A stretch of 64,000 bases of DNA from Leptospira ainazelensis (GCF_016918785.1 NZ_JAFFPT010000014.1:74848-138847); one strand, 5' to 3'. Counted from the first letter of the stretch, positions 25,704 through 35,934 are shown. The notes: generated by a model not told the origin, from the sequence alone. Numbers and translations: made by a program.

Positions 25704-27746
25704 ATGAATTCTCGATTAGGATCTCACGAAATAAAATCTCCGATCTTTCACTCCGATAAATTTGGAGTTTATCTTTCCTCGAATCCGGAGTTCCGGACGT
25801 TTTTGGAATTGGAGTCGATCGGAGAACGATCGAACGTGATCTCTAATTCCGCGTCGGAGATCATCGCCGAATTTGCGAGGAATGCGTTTGAAGACAAACT
25901 CATTCTTCTCATCGAATTTAAAACCGAAGCGGGTTTTACCAAAAGAAGATCCGTTTTTTTTAGAAAAATTTTCAAGGATGAGGAAGTTCTTGAAATCGAA
26001 GGAGTCATTCTTCCCGAGATAACCAGAACTAAAAAAGCCAGAGGGAAAAGAACTATCGCCGTCAATCGTACTTATCTCATTCGAAACGAAATTACTCAGT
26101 GGATTCTTAGATCCAAATCGGTTCAGGAACTCTATACCGGCGTTTGTAAAATTCTCAAAGCCGAAGAGAATTTAGGTTTTGTCTGTTTTGGAACGGTAGA
26201 ATCTAGGAAAAACATAATATTCCAAGTTGCTTTTGCAGGTGAAAGCCAGTTTATCTTTAAGACCGAAACCGAAGGAATGGATTTGGGACCGGGTCTCAGA
26301 GCGATCGTTACCGGGAAGCCTCTTATCATCGACGACATTCACAACGCGGACGAGTTCGGCAATTGGAAAGAAACCTGTGTTCAATTCGGTTATCAATCGA
26401 TGGGCATCTTTCCTATTTTTTTGTTAAAAGAATTGGTCTCCGTCCTTTGTATCTTTTCCAAAGAGAAACACTATTTTTTGGAAGACGAGGCAGGAATCTA
26501 TTCCGAAATCACAAAGGATTTGGCTCTTGGTCTAAAAAATATAAGGGAAAGCGAACAAAGATTTTTAGCGGTAAACGCGTTACGCGAAAGCGACGAAAGA
26601 TTTCAGGCTATCTTTGAAACCGTTGTGGATGCGATCATCATGATCACGCCAAAAGGAACCATCATGATGTTCAACACCGCGGCGGAAAAAATGTTCGGTT
26701 ACGGTTTTACCGAGGTTGTAGGTAAGAATATAAAATTTCTGATGCCCGAGCCCTATCACTCCGAACACGACGAATATCTGAAACGATACGTTGAAACACG
26801 GGAAAAAAAGATCATCGGAATCGGAAGAGAAGTTGTAGCTCTCAAAAAAGACGGTACAAAATTTCCCGTGGAACTCGCCGTTTCCGAATTCTCCCAAAAC
26901 CAGAATCAATACTTTGTCGGGGTCATTCGAGATTCCACGCTGCGAAAAAAATCTGAGAACGATCTAAGGGAAAAGACGAGCGCTCTGGAAGAATTGAACC
27001 GGGGGCTCGAAGCTCGTGTGGAATCGGAGATCCAAAAACGGAGAGAACAGGAAAAGGCGATGATAGTCCGGTCTAGATTGGCGGATATGGGCGAAATGAT
27101 CGGTAATATCGCCCATCAGTGGAGACAACCTCTGAACGCGATCTCCCTCTGTGTACAGGATTTTTCGTATGCGTATTCGGAAGGGAAACTCGACGAAGAA
27201 TATATCGAAGATTCCACAAACAAGATCATGAATCTTGTGGAACAGATGTCGGCAACCATAGACGATTTTCGGAATTATTTTCGTCCGAATAAAACGAAGG
27301 AAAAATTTTCGTTAAAAACCTTGATACAAAAATCGTTCTCATTGGTTTCCGAAAGTTTAAAAAATCAAAATATTAGTATTTACTTTAATCCTAATGAAGA
27401 TTATCAAGTATTCGGTTTTCCTAATGAATTCTCCCAGGTGATTTTGAATATAATCGCAAATTCAAGGGATGCACTTATGGAATCTCATCCGGACGAACCT
27501 TCGATTCACGTGGATATTCGCAAAGAAGGAGAAAAAAAAATGGTGACCATTCGGGACAACGGAGGAGGGATCGACTCCTCGATATTAGAAAAACTTTTTC
27601 AGCCTTATTTTACGACAAAGGATCAAGGAAAGGGAACCGGAATCGGTCTTTATATGTCCAAGTCAATCATCGAAAACAATATGGACGGGAAAATTTACGC
27701 TTATAATTCCGATCAGGGAGCCGTGATGGTGATCGAACTTCCATGA
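25704..27746 (+). CDS. Sensor histidine kinase with GAF and FixL-like (haem-type) PAS domain
   Basis: The 680-residue cytosolic kinase has a GAF domain (about 137-285), a PAS domain (about 297-415) and a kinase core with the H-box HQWRQPLN (H471), N-box NIIANSRDAL, RDNGGGID and GTGIGLYMSKS. The PAS domain follows FixL closely: MPEPY, HDEYL, RY and IIGIGR. H355 and R375 stand exactly 20 residues apart, like the haem-binding H200 and O2-gate R220 of Bradyrhizobium FixL. No membrane segment is present. I start at the ATG at 25704 preceded by AGGAGG; the frame stays open to 25665. It overlaps the receiver gene (ATGA). Haem binding is inferred. Confidence 0.88.
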   Translation: MNSRLGSHEIKSPIFHSDKFGVYLSSNPEFRTFLELESIGERSNVISNSASEIIAEFARNAFEDKLILLIEFKTEAGFTKRRSVFFRKIFKDEEVLEIEGVILPEITRTKKARGKRTIAVNRTYLIRNEITQWILRSKSVQELYTGVCKILKAEENLGFVCFGTVESRKNIIFQVAFAGESQFIFKTETEGMDLGPGLRAIVTGKPLIIDDIHNADEFGNWKETCVQFGYQSMGIFPIFLLKELVSVLCIFSKEKHYFLEDEAGIYSEITKDLALGLKNIRESEQRFLAVNALRESDERFQAIFETVVDAIIMITPKGTIMMFNTAAEKMFGYGFTEVVGKNIKFLMPEPYHSEHDEYLKRYVETREKKIIGIGREVVALKKDGTKFPVELAVSEFSQNQNQYFVGVIRDSTLRKKSENDLREKTSALEELNRGLEARVESEIQKRREQEKAMIVRSRLADMGEMIGNIAHQWRQPLNAISLCVQDFSYAYSEGKLDEEYIEDSTNKIMNLVEQMSATIDDFRNYFRPNKTKEKFSLKTLIQKSFSLVSESLKNQNISIYFNPNEDYQVFGFPNEFSQVILNIIANSRDALMESHPDEPSIHVDIRKEGEKKMVTIRDNGGGIDSSILEKLFQPYFTTKDQGKGTGIGLYMSKSIIENNMDGKIYAYNSDQGAVMVIELP

Positions 27747-28111
27747 ATCGGATCGCATTAAAACTTTTGTATGTAGAAGACGAAGAATTAATCCGGGTAA
27801 CGATGGTTCGTTTTTTAGAACGTTTTTTGACTTCGGTTCGTTCCGCAGAAAACGGTAAAGTCGCTTGGGATGTGTTCCTTGAGTATCAACCCGACGTTGT
27901 TATTACCGATCTCAAGATGCCGTTGTTAGACGGAATCGAACTTACAAAAAAAATTAGGGAATACAATTTGAATATTCCGATTGCCGCGATGACCGCCTTC
28001 TCAGAACCTGAGATTATCGACGAAGCTCGTAAAGCGGGAGCAACCGAAATTTTTATCAAACCTGTGAACGTTGAAAGGATAAGGGAGCTTCTGCTTACAT
28101 ATGAAAAATAG
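27743..28111 (+). CDS. Single-domain response regulator (CheY-like)
   Basis: A 122-residue receiver domain only, with acidic residues near the N-terminus (VEDEE), phospho-acceptor D56 (VVITDLKMP), the switch Thr (AAMTAF) and K106 (IFIKPV). It overlaps the FixL-like kinase gene by four bases, so they form a cognate pair. There is no output domain, so unlike FixJ it cannot itself bind DNA; it must act through a protein partner, for example the proteins encoded immediately downstream. Confidence 0.93.
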   Translation: MNRIALKLLYVEDEELIRVTMVRFLERFLTSVRSAENGKVAWDVFLEYQPDVVITDLKMPLLDGIELTKKIREYNLNIPIAAMTAFSEPEIIDEARKAGATEIFIKPVNVERIRELLLTYEK

Positions 28112-28175
28112 AATATTTGTAATCCGACGTATGTATTTATAACTAAGGTCGTCAAGACCGAAAGGAGTCGGTCCC

Positions 28176-29006
28176 TTGTCTGAGAACGATATAGCTCAAG
28201 CGGAAACGCAGAAGAATATTCCGAGAGAATTGACTCTCGAAATCGATACCAATTATGCGGTAGAAATCGCGGAAGATATCTACTGGATCGGATTCTACGA
28301 TCAAAGAGAGTCCCTTCACTGTAATCCCTATATGATCAAAAACGGTGATAGCACCATTCTGATCGACCCCGGCTCCATTCCAGACTTCCCCGTTGTGGCC
28401 AGAAAGGTTTTCTCCCTCGTAGCTCCGAACTCCATCGAAACCATCATCTTACAACACCAGGATCCGGACCTCTGCGCGAACGTTCCGATCTTTGAAGACT
28501 TAAGCGGCGATAGTCCCGTGCAGATCGTCGCGGAAACAAGAACCGTCTATCTGATCAAACACTACGGTGTTAAAGGAAGTATCATTCGTATCGGCGATGA
28601 ATTGACGTATTTTTCCACGCCTAGCGGAAGGGAACTTCAGTTTATCAGCACACCGTTTGCACATTCCCCAGGGGCTATGATTACTTTCGATCTAAAGTCG
28701 CGTGTCCTTTTTACGAGCGATATTTTGGGCGGGTTGGGAAGGGAATGGTCCTTGTATCACGACAAAAAAGCTTTGGACAACATGAAGACATTTATGCAGG
28801 CTTATATTCCTTCCAATCTCGCTCTACGTTATGCTCTTTTGAAGATCATGAGCTTTGACGCCGAGGTGATCGCGCCGCAACACGGACAAATCATTCGTAA
28901 GGAACAACTCCCCGACATCATCGACGAACTTTGGAACCTTCCCTGCGGACTCGATTTGATCAAGGACGATTGGATTCAAAAGGCGAGAAAGGGTGAACTG
29001 CGTTGA
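28176..29006 (+). CDS. ODP-type di-iron metallo-beta-lactamase-fold protein, probable O2/NO sensor
   Basis: The 276-residue protein has the flavodiiron/ODP version of the metallo-beta-lactamase fold without a flavodoxin domain. Metal ligands that can be read: H94-x-D96-x-D98, H163 (AHSPG), D182 (TSD) and H236 (PQHG), with spacing close to flavodiiron proteins. The usual second His after D98 is Leu99, and the Glu position is Asp. A related Treponema protein (ODP) senses oxygen for chemotaxis. The start is a TTG with AGGAG nine bases upstream; a small hairpin (GGTC/GACC at 28147-28159) lies just before it. It overlaps the cyclase gene by four bases. Confidence 0.82.
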   Translation: MSENDIAQAETQKNIPRELTLEIDTNYAVEIAEDIYWIGFYDQRESLHCNPYMIKNGDSTILIDPGSIPDFPVVARKVFSLVAPNSIETIILQHQDPDLCANVPIFEDLSGDSPVQIVAETRTVYLIKHYGVKGSIIRIGDELTYFSTPSGRELQFISTPFAHSPGAMITFDLKSRVLFTSDILGGLGREWSLYHDKKALDNMKTFMQAYIPSNLALRYALLKIMSFDAEVIAPQHGQIIRKEQLPDIIDELWNLPCGLDLIKDDWIQKARKGELR

Positions 29007-29986
29007 ACGAGTTAGCCGAATTCGCCAAGAACATCGCGCTCGGAACTCCCGAAGACATCATTCAAAGAGAGGAGGATTATTTCCGAGCTCTCAGCCGGAT
29101 CGTTCGATATCGAAACAAGGAAGCTCTTACCCGTGAGATGATGAATCACATCGTCAACAGCGATCGTAATCGGATTCTCGAGGAGAAAAAAAAAGCGGAC
29201 GTACTTTTACAAAACATTCTTCCGGAATATATGATCGAAGAATTGAAGCTGAAAGGAAAAGTTCGACCCATTCAGCACGAGAACGCCGTAGTAATTCTTA
29301 CCGACTTTGTGGGATTTTCGGATATCAGCCGTTATATGAGTCCGAACGAACTCTTAAAGGAACTTTCGATCTATTTCGACGAGTTCGAAAAAATATGCAC
29401 TCAACACAGAATCGAAAAAGTAAAAACGATCGGGGACGCATTTCTTGCGGTCGGAGGTTTGGGCGGATATAAAAGAACGGCAAAATTGGATTCCCTTTTG
29501 GCCTCTTTGAAGATGATGGAATATACGGAGAATCGCAAAAAGGAAAGAATGAAAAACGGAGAGGAGGCCTGGGGGCTTCGGATCGCGATTCATTCTGGAA
29601 CCTTGATCGCCGGGGTGGTCGGACATACAAAGATCGCCTTCGATATCTGGGGACATACCGTTAACCTCGCTTCTCGGATCGAGAATATCGGCGAACCGGG
29701 AAAGATCACGGTTTCTAAATCCGTTTACAACGACGTCCGCGATTATTTCGATTGTTCTTATATCGGAATGAAAGAATTGAAAGGAGTCGGTCAGCACGAC
29801 ATCTACACGATCGATTCCATCAAAAAGAAATTGTCCAGTCCGAACTCCGTTCATACACCGGGTCCGAATTTTCAAAAACTCTATCGTGCCCTGGAAAGCG
29901 GAAAACACATCATGCTCCTGGACGGAAAATACCATATTTCAAATCCGAGTCGCCCCGAGAAAAAAAATGTCTTAACCAGAGACTAA
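29003..29986 (+). CDS. Class III adenylate cyclase
   Basis: The 327-residue cytosolic enzyme makes cAMP from ATP. After a helical N-terminal region (about 1-88), the cyclase domain (about 90-260) has metal-binding D101 (TDFVGFS) and D145 (IGDAF), adenine-selecting K141 and D214 (FDIWG), N221 and transition-state R225 (NLASR). All catalytic positions are present and the Lys/Asp pair predicts ATP rather than GTP. The TTG start overlaps the ODP gene stop (TTGA), which suggests the two products form one sensor-cyclase complex. The C-terminal 60 residues are of unknown role. Confidence 0.9.
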   Translation: MNELAEFAKNIALGTPEDIIQREEDYFRALSRIVRYRNKEALTREMMNHIVNSDRNRILEEKKKADVLLQNILPEYMIEELKLKGKVRPIQHENAVVILTDFVGFSDISRYMSPNELLKELSIYFDEFEKICTQHRIEKVKTIGDAFLAVGGLGGYKRTAKLDSLLASLKMMEYTENRKKERMKNGEEAWGLRIAIHSGTLIAGVVGHTKIAFDIWGHTVNLASRIENIGEPGKITVSKSVYNDVRDYFDCSYIGMKELKGVGQHDIYTIDSIKKKLSSPNSVHTPGPNFQKLYRALESGKHIMLLDGKYHISNPSRPEKKNVLTRD

Positions 29987-30101
29987 GGATTTCGTTTGAT
30001 CCGAAACAAAATCGAATGAAATTTAAGAATTCAACTTAAAACAGGATTTACCTTCGTCTGGCGTACCGTTCCATGTAAAGAAATCGACCTTCTTTACGAC
30101 A

Positions 30102-31226
30102 GTGAAATCCAAAAACGAACCCATTTCCTCCGAGCTTCTTTTAAAACTAAGAAAGTCCTTACTTTCCTGGTTTCAAAAAAACAAAAGAGAACTCCCTTTT
30201 AGAATCAATAAAAACGCGTATCGGATTTGGGTGAGCGAAATTATGCTCCAACAAACCCGCGTCGCGGCGATGTTGCCGATCTACGAAACATTCTTAAAAA
30301 GATTCCCGGATCCAATTGCATTGAAGGAAGCCTCGGAAGACGAGGTCATGAAATACTGGAAAGGTCTCGGTTATTATTCTCGAGCGCGGAATTTAAAAAA
30401 AGGCGCAGCACTTTTGGTCGAAAAATTTTCGGGAGAATTTCCGAAGGACTACGAGGACGCGCTGTCGATACCGGGTGTGGGAAGTTATACCGCGTCCGCA
30501 GTATTATCGATCGCTTATGGAAAACATCACGCCGTTTTAGACGGAAACGTTAAGCGAGTCTTGTCTAGACTTTTTTTGATCGAACAAGATCCGCTTCTCG
30601 GTTCTACAAATCAACTTTTGGGCGGTCTCGCCCAAGAATTATTAACTCCGGATTTTGCGGGAGATCACAACGAAGCGATGATGGAATTAGGAGCCCTTGT
30701 TTGTGTTCCCGTTCCGATTTGTGAATCTTGTCCTTTTATCGACGGCTGTGAAGCGAGAGCGGTCGGAAAAGAAAGGGAAATTCCGGTATCAAAGTCCGTC
30801 GACAATTGGGTGGATTTGGATCTACACTTTTTATTCTTAAAATCGGAAGGACAAATTCTTCTTTTAAAATATCCCGGAAGAAGATTTTTCAAAACGATCT
30901 ATTCGCTTCCGTTTAGGATCGAAGGGAATCATCCCTATGAAAAGGATTCCATCGCCGAACAGTTGTTTGACGGCTCCCTTATGAAAACACATTCAAAAAC
31001 CGCTAAACATTCCATAACCAACCATAGAATTCGGCTGATGTTCAGCGAAAGTTCGGAGGATCGAATTCGAATCGAAAGGATCCTGAGTAAAAAAGAAAAT
31101 CTGCTTTTTAAATGGGTGAGTGAAGAGGATCTCAAAGAAGAATTTCCTTCTTCCATTTCCGGAAAGCTGATCCAACTCAAAAATAAAACGATAAAACAAC
31201 CGGATCTTCCGGTGGGAAAAATATGA
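30102..31226 (+). CDS. mutY: A/G-specific adenine DNA glycosylase MutY
   Basis: Removes adenine mispaired with 8-oxoguanine. The 374-residue protein has the glycosylase core with catalytic E46 ([10 protein letters not shown]) and D147 (VLDGNVKR), the HhH element IPGVGSYTA, an Fe-S loop and a C-terminal NUDIX-like domain (about 228-360). The Fe-S cysteines are C201-x5-C207-x2-C210-x5-C216, one residue shorter in the first interval than the usual x6. The GTG start lacks a clear ribosome-binding site. It overlaps the next gene by four bases. Confidence 0.93.
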   Translation: MKSKNEPISSELLLKLRKSLLSWFQKNKRELPFRINKNAYRIWVSEIMLQQTRVAAMLPIYETFLKRFPDPIALKEASEDEVMKYWKGLGYYSRARNLKKGAALLVEKFSGEFPKDYEDALSIPGVGSYTASAVLSIAYGKHHAVLDGNVKRVLSRLFLIEQDPLLGSTNQLLGGLAQELLTPDFAGDHNEAMMELGALVCVPVPICESCPFIDGCEARAVGKEREIPVSKSVDNWVDLDLHFLFLKSEGQILLLKYPGRRFFKTIYSLPFRIEGNHPYEKDSIAEQLFDGSLMKTHSKTAKHSITNHRIRLMFSESSEDRIRIERILSKKENLLFKWVSEEDLKEEFPSSISGKLIQLKNKTIKQPDLPVGKI

Positions 31227-32980
31227 AAATCAGATCCACGAGCGACTTTGTAAAAGAATTACAGAAACAAAAAGAACTTTTAGTGATCGAAGAGGAAGTG
31301 GATCCGATTTTAGAATTGGCTGAAATCCAAAGACGAGTCGTCGCCAAACGTGGTCCCGCCGTTTTATTCAGAAACGTAAAAGGATCCAAGTTTTCCGTGG
31401 CTACTAATCTATACGGTTCCGAAAAAAGGATGAGAATCGCTTTCGGCGAGGATCCCGTAAAGTTTGTGCAAAAAATTGCATATACCATTCAACACTTTCT
31501 TCCGCCTTCCTCTTCCAAGGTTTGGGCCTTGCGTCATCTCGCTTTTCAGGCTCTGAAAGTCGGATTAAAAAAAGTCGGTTCCGCACCCGTTCTCGATAAT
31601 ACATTAGAATCTTTGCATGAACTTCCCGCCATAAAATCCTGGCCGATGGACGGAGGTAAATTCGTAACCTTGCCTCTGGTTTATACTGAAAGTCCTAAAA
31701 CGGGAAAGGGAAATTTAGGAATGTATAGGATCCAGATCCACGGACCTTTGGAAACCGGGATGCACATTCAGATCCATAGAGGCGGTGGGAATCATTATTT
31801 CGAAGCCGAGAGGGAAGGAAACGGATTACCGGTTCATATCTATGCCGGAGGACCTCCCGGTCTTACGATCGCGGCCGTAGCTCCTCTTCCTGAAGAAATC
31901 AGCGAACTCATTCTCGCATCGTTATTGTTAGGTGAAAAATTAAAAATTTACAAAAACGGAAGCGTAAGTCAGCTTCCGATCGTAGCAGACGCGGACTTTT
32001 TAATTTCGGGAATCATTCCGCCTAAGATTCGTAAGCCGGAAGGTCCGTTCGGGGATCACTACGGTTACTACGCTCTCAAACACGACTATCCGGTCGTGCG
32101 GGTAAAAAATATATTTCATAGAAAAGACGCGATCTGGCCCGCGACGGTTGTAGGACGTCCTCCTCAGGAAGATCACTGGATCGCGGAATATCTTCAGGAT
32201 TTATTGTCGCCGATGTTTCCGGTAGTAATGCCAGCCGTGAAAGGTGTTTGGGCTTATGAAGAATCCGGAGTTCATTCCCTCGCGGCCGCGGTCGTTAAGG
32301 AACGATACCAAGGAGAGGCGTTTACCGGCGCCCTTCGAATCCTGGGAGAAGGACAACTTTCTTTGACGAAAGTATTACTAGTCACCGATCAGAACGTGGA
32401 TCTCAAAAACTTTAGAAATACGTTTATTAGCGTATTAGAAAGAATGAATCCGATTACGGATCTTCACATTTTCTCCAATATTTCCCAGGACACTTTGGAC
32501 TATACGGGACCGGAAGTGAACAAAGGAAGTAAGGCGATTTTTCTCGGATCCGGTAAAAAGAAAAATTCCTTAAAAACCGGATTCAAAGGGAAGTTCGTAA
32601 ACTCTTCTTTTTACGATCCGATCGTCGTCTATCCCGGAGTATTGGTCGTCTCGGGCAAAAAATACAAGAAGAACGACGGACTTCCGGCGAAACTTTTAAA
32701 GGAGAAATGTATTCAGGATTTTTTACTCGTGTTTATCGTAGACGATTCCAAGGATGCAACCCGTTCTGATCACGATTTTATCTGGTCCATCTTTACACGT
32801 TTCGAACCTGCGGGAGATATCTATGCAGACACGAAATTAATCCGAAATCATCCGGGTCTCTATCCGCCCGTCGTGATCGACTGCAGACTCAAGGATTGGT
32901 ATCCTCCTTTGACGGAAGCCGACGGTCAGACCGTGAAAAGGGTGGACGATAGATTTGGTAGACTCTTAGACTCTCTTTAG
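31223..32980 (+). CDS. UbiD-family decarboxylase
   Basis: The 585-residue protein belongs to the prenylated-FMN-dependent UbiD family, which reversibly decarboxylates aromatic or alpha,beta-unsaturated acids. The family segments include [12 protein letters not shown] in the N-terminal half and the active-site region [14 protein letters not shown]. In many bacteria such enzymes act in quinone synthesis; the sequence alone does not decide the substrate. The prenyl-FMN supplier UbiX is not in this window. Translation is coupled to mutY (ATGA). Confidence 0.9.
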   Translation: MKIRSTSDFVKELQKQKELLVIEEEVDPILELAEIQRRVVAKRGPAVLFRNVKGSKFSVATNLYGSEKRMRIAFGEDPVKFVQKIAYTIQHFLPPSSSKVWALRHLAFQALKVGLKKVGSAPVLDNTLESLHELPAIKSWPMDGGKFVTLPLVYTESPKTGKGNLGMYRIQIHGPLETGMHIQIHRGGGNHYFEAEREGNGLPVHIYAGGPPGLTIAAVAPLPEEISELILASLLLGEKLKIYKNGSVSQLPIVADADFLISGIIPPKIRKPEGPFGDHYGYYALKHDYPVVRVKNIFHRKDAIWPATVVGRPPQEDHWIAEYLQDLLSPMFPVVMPAVKGVWAYEESGVHSLAAAVVKERYQGEAFTGALRILGEGQLSLTKVLLVTDQNVDLKNFRNTFISVLERMNPITDLHIFSNISQDTLDYTGPEVNKGSKAIFLGSGKKKNSLKTGFKGKFVNSSFYDPIVVYPGVLVVSGKKYKKNDGLPAKLLKEKCIQDFLLVFIVDDSKDATRSDHDFIWSIFTRFEPAGDIYADTKLIRNHPGLYPPVVIDCRLKDWYPPLTEADGQTVKRVDDRFGRLLDSL

Positions 32981-32994
32981 GAAATTAGAATTTT

Positions 32995-33966
32995 ATGACG
33001 AAAAAAAGATGTATTGTCACCGGCGGAGCCGGCCTTATCGGATCCAATCTCATTGAAGAACTCAACCGCCAGGGAATCGACGACATTTTGGTCGTAGATC
33101 ATCTGGGAAATTCCTCCAAATGGAAGAATTTAGTGGGAAAAAAATATTCCGATTATCTGGAAAAAGAACACTTTTTAGATCTTGCGATTCGATCGAGTTT
33201 ATTCAAAGATTATGATATTCTTTTTCACTTGGGGGCTTGTTCCTCCACTACCGAGACCGACGCTTCTTATCTGATTAACAATAATTTCGAGTATACAAAA
33301 CTTCTCGCAAAAGAATCCCTCAAAAGTGGCACTCGTTTTGTCTACGCGTCCTCCGCCGCGACATACGGAGACGGCGCCAACGGTTACGACGACAAAGGCG
33401 ACATCGGTTTTCTCAAACCCCTGAATATGTACGGTTATTCCAAACACATGTTCGACCTCTACGCTAAAAAACATTCCTTTCTGGATCGGATCACCGGAAT
33501 CAAATATTTCAACGTATTCGGTTATGGAGAAGGGCATAAGGAAGATATGAGGAGCGTCGTTCTTAAGGGTTATGAGCAGATCAAAAAAGAAGGAAAGATC
33601 AAACTTTTCAAATCCTATAAACCGGAATACAAGGACGGAGAACAAAAACGGGACTTTTTATACGCAAAGGACGCGGCTAAAATTACCGCCTATCTCGCGT
33701 TTGGCGGTTACGGCGGACTTTATAATTTGGGAAGAGGGGTCGCCGAAACTTGGAACGATTTGGTGTCTGCGATTTTTGACACACTCGGATTACCGCAAAA
33801 CATTGAATACACCGAAATGCCTGAAACTCTCAAAGTGAAGTATCAGTATTATACCTGCGCGGATACGACAAAACTGCTCAAAACGGGCTATAGTGATGGA
33901 TTTACGCTGTTAAAGGATGCGGTGAGAGAGTATGTAACCCTCCTCGGTCAAGAAGAGGGTACATAA
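32995..33966 (+). CDS. hldD: ADP-L-glycero-D-manno-heptose-6-epimerase
   Basis: Epimerises ADP-D,D-heptose to the L,D form for the LPS core. The 323-residue extended SDR has the NAD(P) motif GGAGLIGSN near the N-terminus, the active-site YGYSKHMFD (YxxxK) and the family segments KYFNVFGYGE and RDFLYAKDAAK. The length fits HldD. It follows the UbiD-like gene by about 14 bp. Confidence 0.92.
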   Translation: MTKKRCIVTGGAGLIGSNLIEELNRQGIDDILVVDHLGNSSKWKNLVGKKYSDYLEKEHFLDLAIRSSLFKDYDILFHLGACSSTTETDASYLINNNFEYTKLLAKESLKSGTRFVYASSAATYGDGANGYDDKGDIGFLKPLNMYGYSKHMFDLYAKKHSFLDRITGIKYFNVFGYGEGHKEDMRSVVLKGYEQIKKEGKIKLFKSYKPEYKDGEQKRDFLYAKDAAKITAYLAFGGYGGLYNLGRGVAETWNDLVSAIFDTLGLPQNIEYTEMPETLKVKYQYYTCADTTKLLKTGYSDGFTLLKDAVREYVTLLGQEEGT

Positions 33967-33991
33967 TGGATTTTGAATACGCTTTCGAGAA

Positions 33992-34291
33992 TCAACCGTA
34001 GATTTTTACGATCGTACGAATCAGATCCTTGTATTTGCCGTCTTTTAAGTAATAGAATACTTGGTTGGATTCCTTTCTGCTGGAAAGAATTCCGTTGATC
34101 TTCATTTTACTTAAGTGTTGAGAAGCCGCAGATTGGCTGATACCGAGTAAATCTACAAGTTCGCCGACGCTGTGTTCTTTTTGAGAGAGGAAAAAAAGAA
34201 TCTGCAAACGGTCCGGGTGTGCGATCCCCTTGATTCCGCGAATTGCTGATTCTAACTGGGTTTTCTTTAATACTGATTTTTCTTTAGACAT
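33992..34291 (-). CDS. ArsR-family winged-helix regulator
   Basis: The 99-residue protein is a single winged HTH with the ArsR core (HPDRLQILFFLS, LLGISQSAASQHLSKMK). No CxC metal motif or other obvious metal-binding cluster is seen, so it may sense something other than arsenic or be a non-metal member. It converges with hldD. The 178-bp AT-rich gap upstream probably holds its promoter. Confidence 0.88.
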   Translation of the reverse strand: MSKEKSVLKKTQLESAIRGIKGIAHPDRLQILFFLSQKEHSVGELVDLLGISQSAASQHLSKMKINGILSSRKESNQVFYYLKDGKYKDLIRTIVKIYG

Positions 34292-34469
34292 TGTTTTACT
34301 CTTTTTTAGATTTCTAAAAGAAGAAGATGCTTTTCTTTTTAGACTGGATTATCGAATTAAGTTTATTCAGTTTTAGTAAACCATAAAGACTTAATTCAAT
34401 AAATTACAGTCAATTATATTATAATTTTCTCTTAGTGTAAAGTTCTTTTCTGAAAAAATCGATTTCCGA

Positions 34470-35240
34470 TTAAATTTTTACTCCACCTGAAATTTCTAAT
34501 ACAACTCCGGATACTAAATCGTTGTTAGCGATGAACTCTGCGGTCATTGCGATTTCATAAGGTTCTCCTAATCTACCAATCGGTATCAGAGACTCCCATT
34601 TTTTTAACGCTTCGGGATTCATATCTTTCATTACCATCTCTGTTTTTATAAATCCCGGCGCTATTCCTGCCACACGAATGCCGTATCTACTTAACTCTTT
34701 TGCCCATAGTTTTGTCATTGCGGCAACTCCGGCTTTCGCCGCGGAATAATTTGTCTGACCCGGATTACCGTGCATCGCAACCGAAGCGATCGGAATGATC
34801 ACACCTTTGCTCTTGCTTTCAATCATCTGAATCGCAGCTTCTCTACCCGTAAGAAATACGCCGGTGAGATTTACGTCGATGACCGATTGCCAATTTGCTA
34901 ACGACATTTTTGAAACCACTTTCCCGGTTTCCTTATCAGTTTTAACGAGAAGGCCGTCTCTTAAGATTCCCGCGTTTAAAACCGCTACGTCCAAACTGCC
35001 GAACTGATTTACCGCGGCCTTCATAAGCTTTTCTGCATCTTCTTCCTTTGATACGTCCGCTTTAAAAGAAAACACTTCGGCGCCCAAAGACTTGATATCA
35101 TTTTCAGCTTCTTTTAATTTTTCTTCAGATATGTCTGAAAGGACGATTTTTGCCCCTCTTTTGGCGAAATGTTCCGCCATCGCTTTTCCCAATCCACCGG
35201 CGGAGCCGGTGACTAATACGGTTTTACCTTTGATTTCCAA
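34470..35240 (-). CDS. FabG-like short-chain dehydrogenase (3-oxoacyl reductase type)
   Basis: The 256-residue SDR has [12 protein letters not shown] for NADP(H), NAG in VAVLNAGIL, catalytic Ser (IASVAMHG) and YSAAKAG. It is close to FabG/PhaB reductases of 3-oxoacyl substrates but could act on another carbonyl. It overlaps the upstream GHKL ATPase gene by 17 bases, which suggests co-expression. Confidence 0.88.
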   Translation of the reverse strand: MEIKGKTVLVTGSAGGLGKAMAEHFAKRGAKIVLSDISEEKLKEAENDIKSLGAEVFSFKADVSKEEDAEKLMKAAVNQFGSLDVAVLNAGILRDGLLVKTDKETGKVVSKMSLANWQSVIDVNLTGVFLTGREAAIQMIESKSKGVIIPIASVAMHGNPGQTNYSAAKAGVAAMTKLWAKELSRYGIRVAGIAPGFIKTEMVMKDMNPEALKKWESLIPIGRLGEPYEIAMTAEFIANNDLVSGVVLEISGGVKI

Positions 35241-35934
35241 GATTATTTTCCTTTAGTTCCTTACTTCGAATGCTGATATAATTTTCCGAAAACGGAATCT
35301 CAACTCTTGCTACGGTTTCGTGTTCGTGAGTCATGATACGAAAGAGGTGAGGATCTATATTCTCACTTTTTAATAGAATCATAATCAAAGCGATACCGAG
35401 TCCTGCGCCTTCCGTATTGTCCATGTTATCCATGTAGAATTCGGCGATATCGTTATAACCCATCGCCTTTCTCATTTTCTCGCGCATCCTTTCCTGTTCT
35501 TCGGCGATTACCGGAGTATTGTTCGTCACTTCGACGACAATACCTTCCGCAGTATAAGTAATGTTTAGTTTAACAGAAATTCCACGTGCAAGACACCGTT
35601 TGCCATATTCGTCCGCCATTCTTTCCGAGAACTTTGCTTTGAATGCGGCGACTCCCTTTTCATATTCTTCCGGATTTCGAATATCCAAACCTTCGTCTTC
35701 AAAGAAAACTCTCTTTTGGTTGGCCTTTACTCCGTTGATGGACATTTCCTTGGTGATGGTATATAACATCTCCACATAACGAGTCTGTCCTACTTTGGAT
35801 AGAATCTCAGTTATGATTCGAAGGACATATTTTTCAAGTTTGGAGTTCATCCGAGAGGATTGAACCGTGATGCGGGAACGCGATTGGATGAGTTCGCTTA
35901 GTTTTTGATCTAAGTCTTGAAAACTTTTTGCCAT
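35224..35934 (-). CDS. GHKL-fold ATPase/histidine-kinase-like protein without a phospho-His domain
   Basis: A 236-residue protein ending in a GHKL ATPase domain: an N-box-like segment [14 protein letters not shown] and the G2-like [12 protein letters not shown]. There is no H-box or transmembrane sensor. Such proteins can be anti-sigma/partner-switch kinases or regulatory ATPases. The FabG-like gene overlaps its 3' end. The partner is unknown; the STAS protein at 13468-13764 is far away. Confidence 0.7.
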   Translation of the reverse strand: MAKSFQDLDQKLSELIQSRSRITVQSSRMNSKLEKYVLRIITEILSKVGQTRYVEMLYTITKEMSINGVKANQKRVFFEDEGLDIRNPEEYEKGVAAFKAKFSERMADEYGKRCLARGISVKLNITYTAEGIVVEVTNNTPVIAEEQERMREKMRKAMGYNDIAEFYMDNMDNTEGAGLGIALIMILLKSENIDPHLFRIMTHEHETVARVEIPFSENYISIRSKELKENNLGNQR

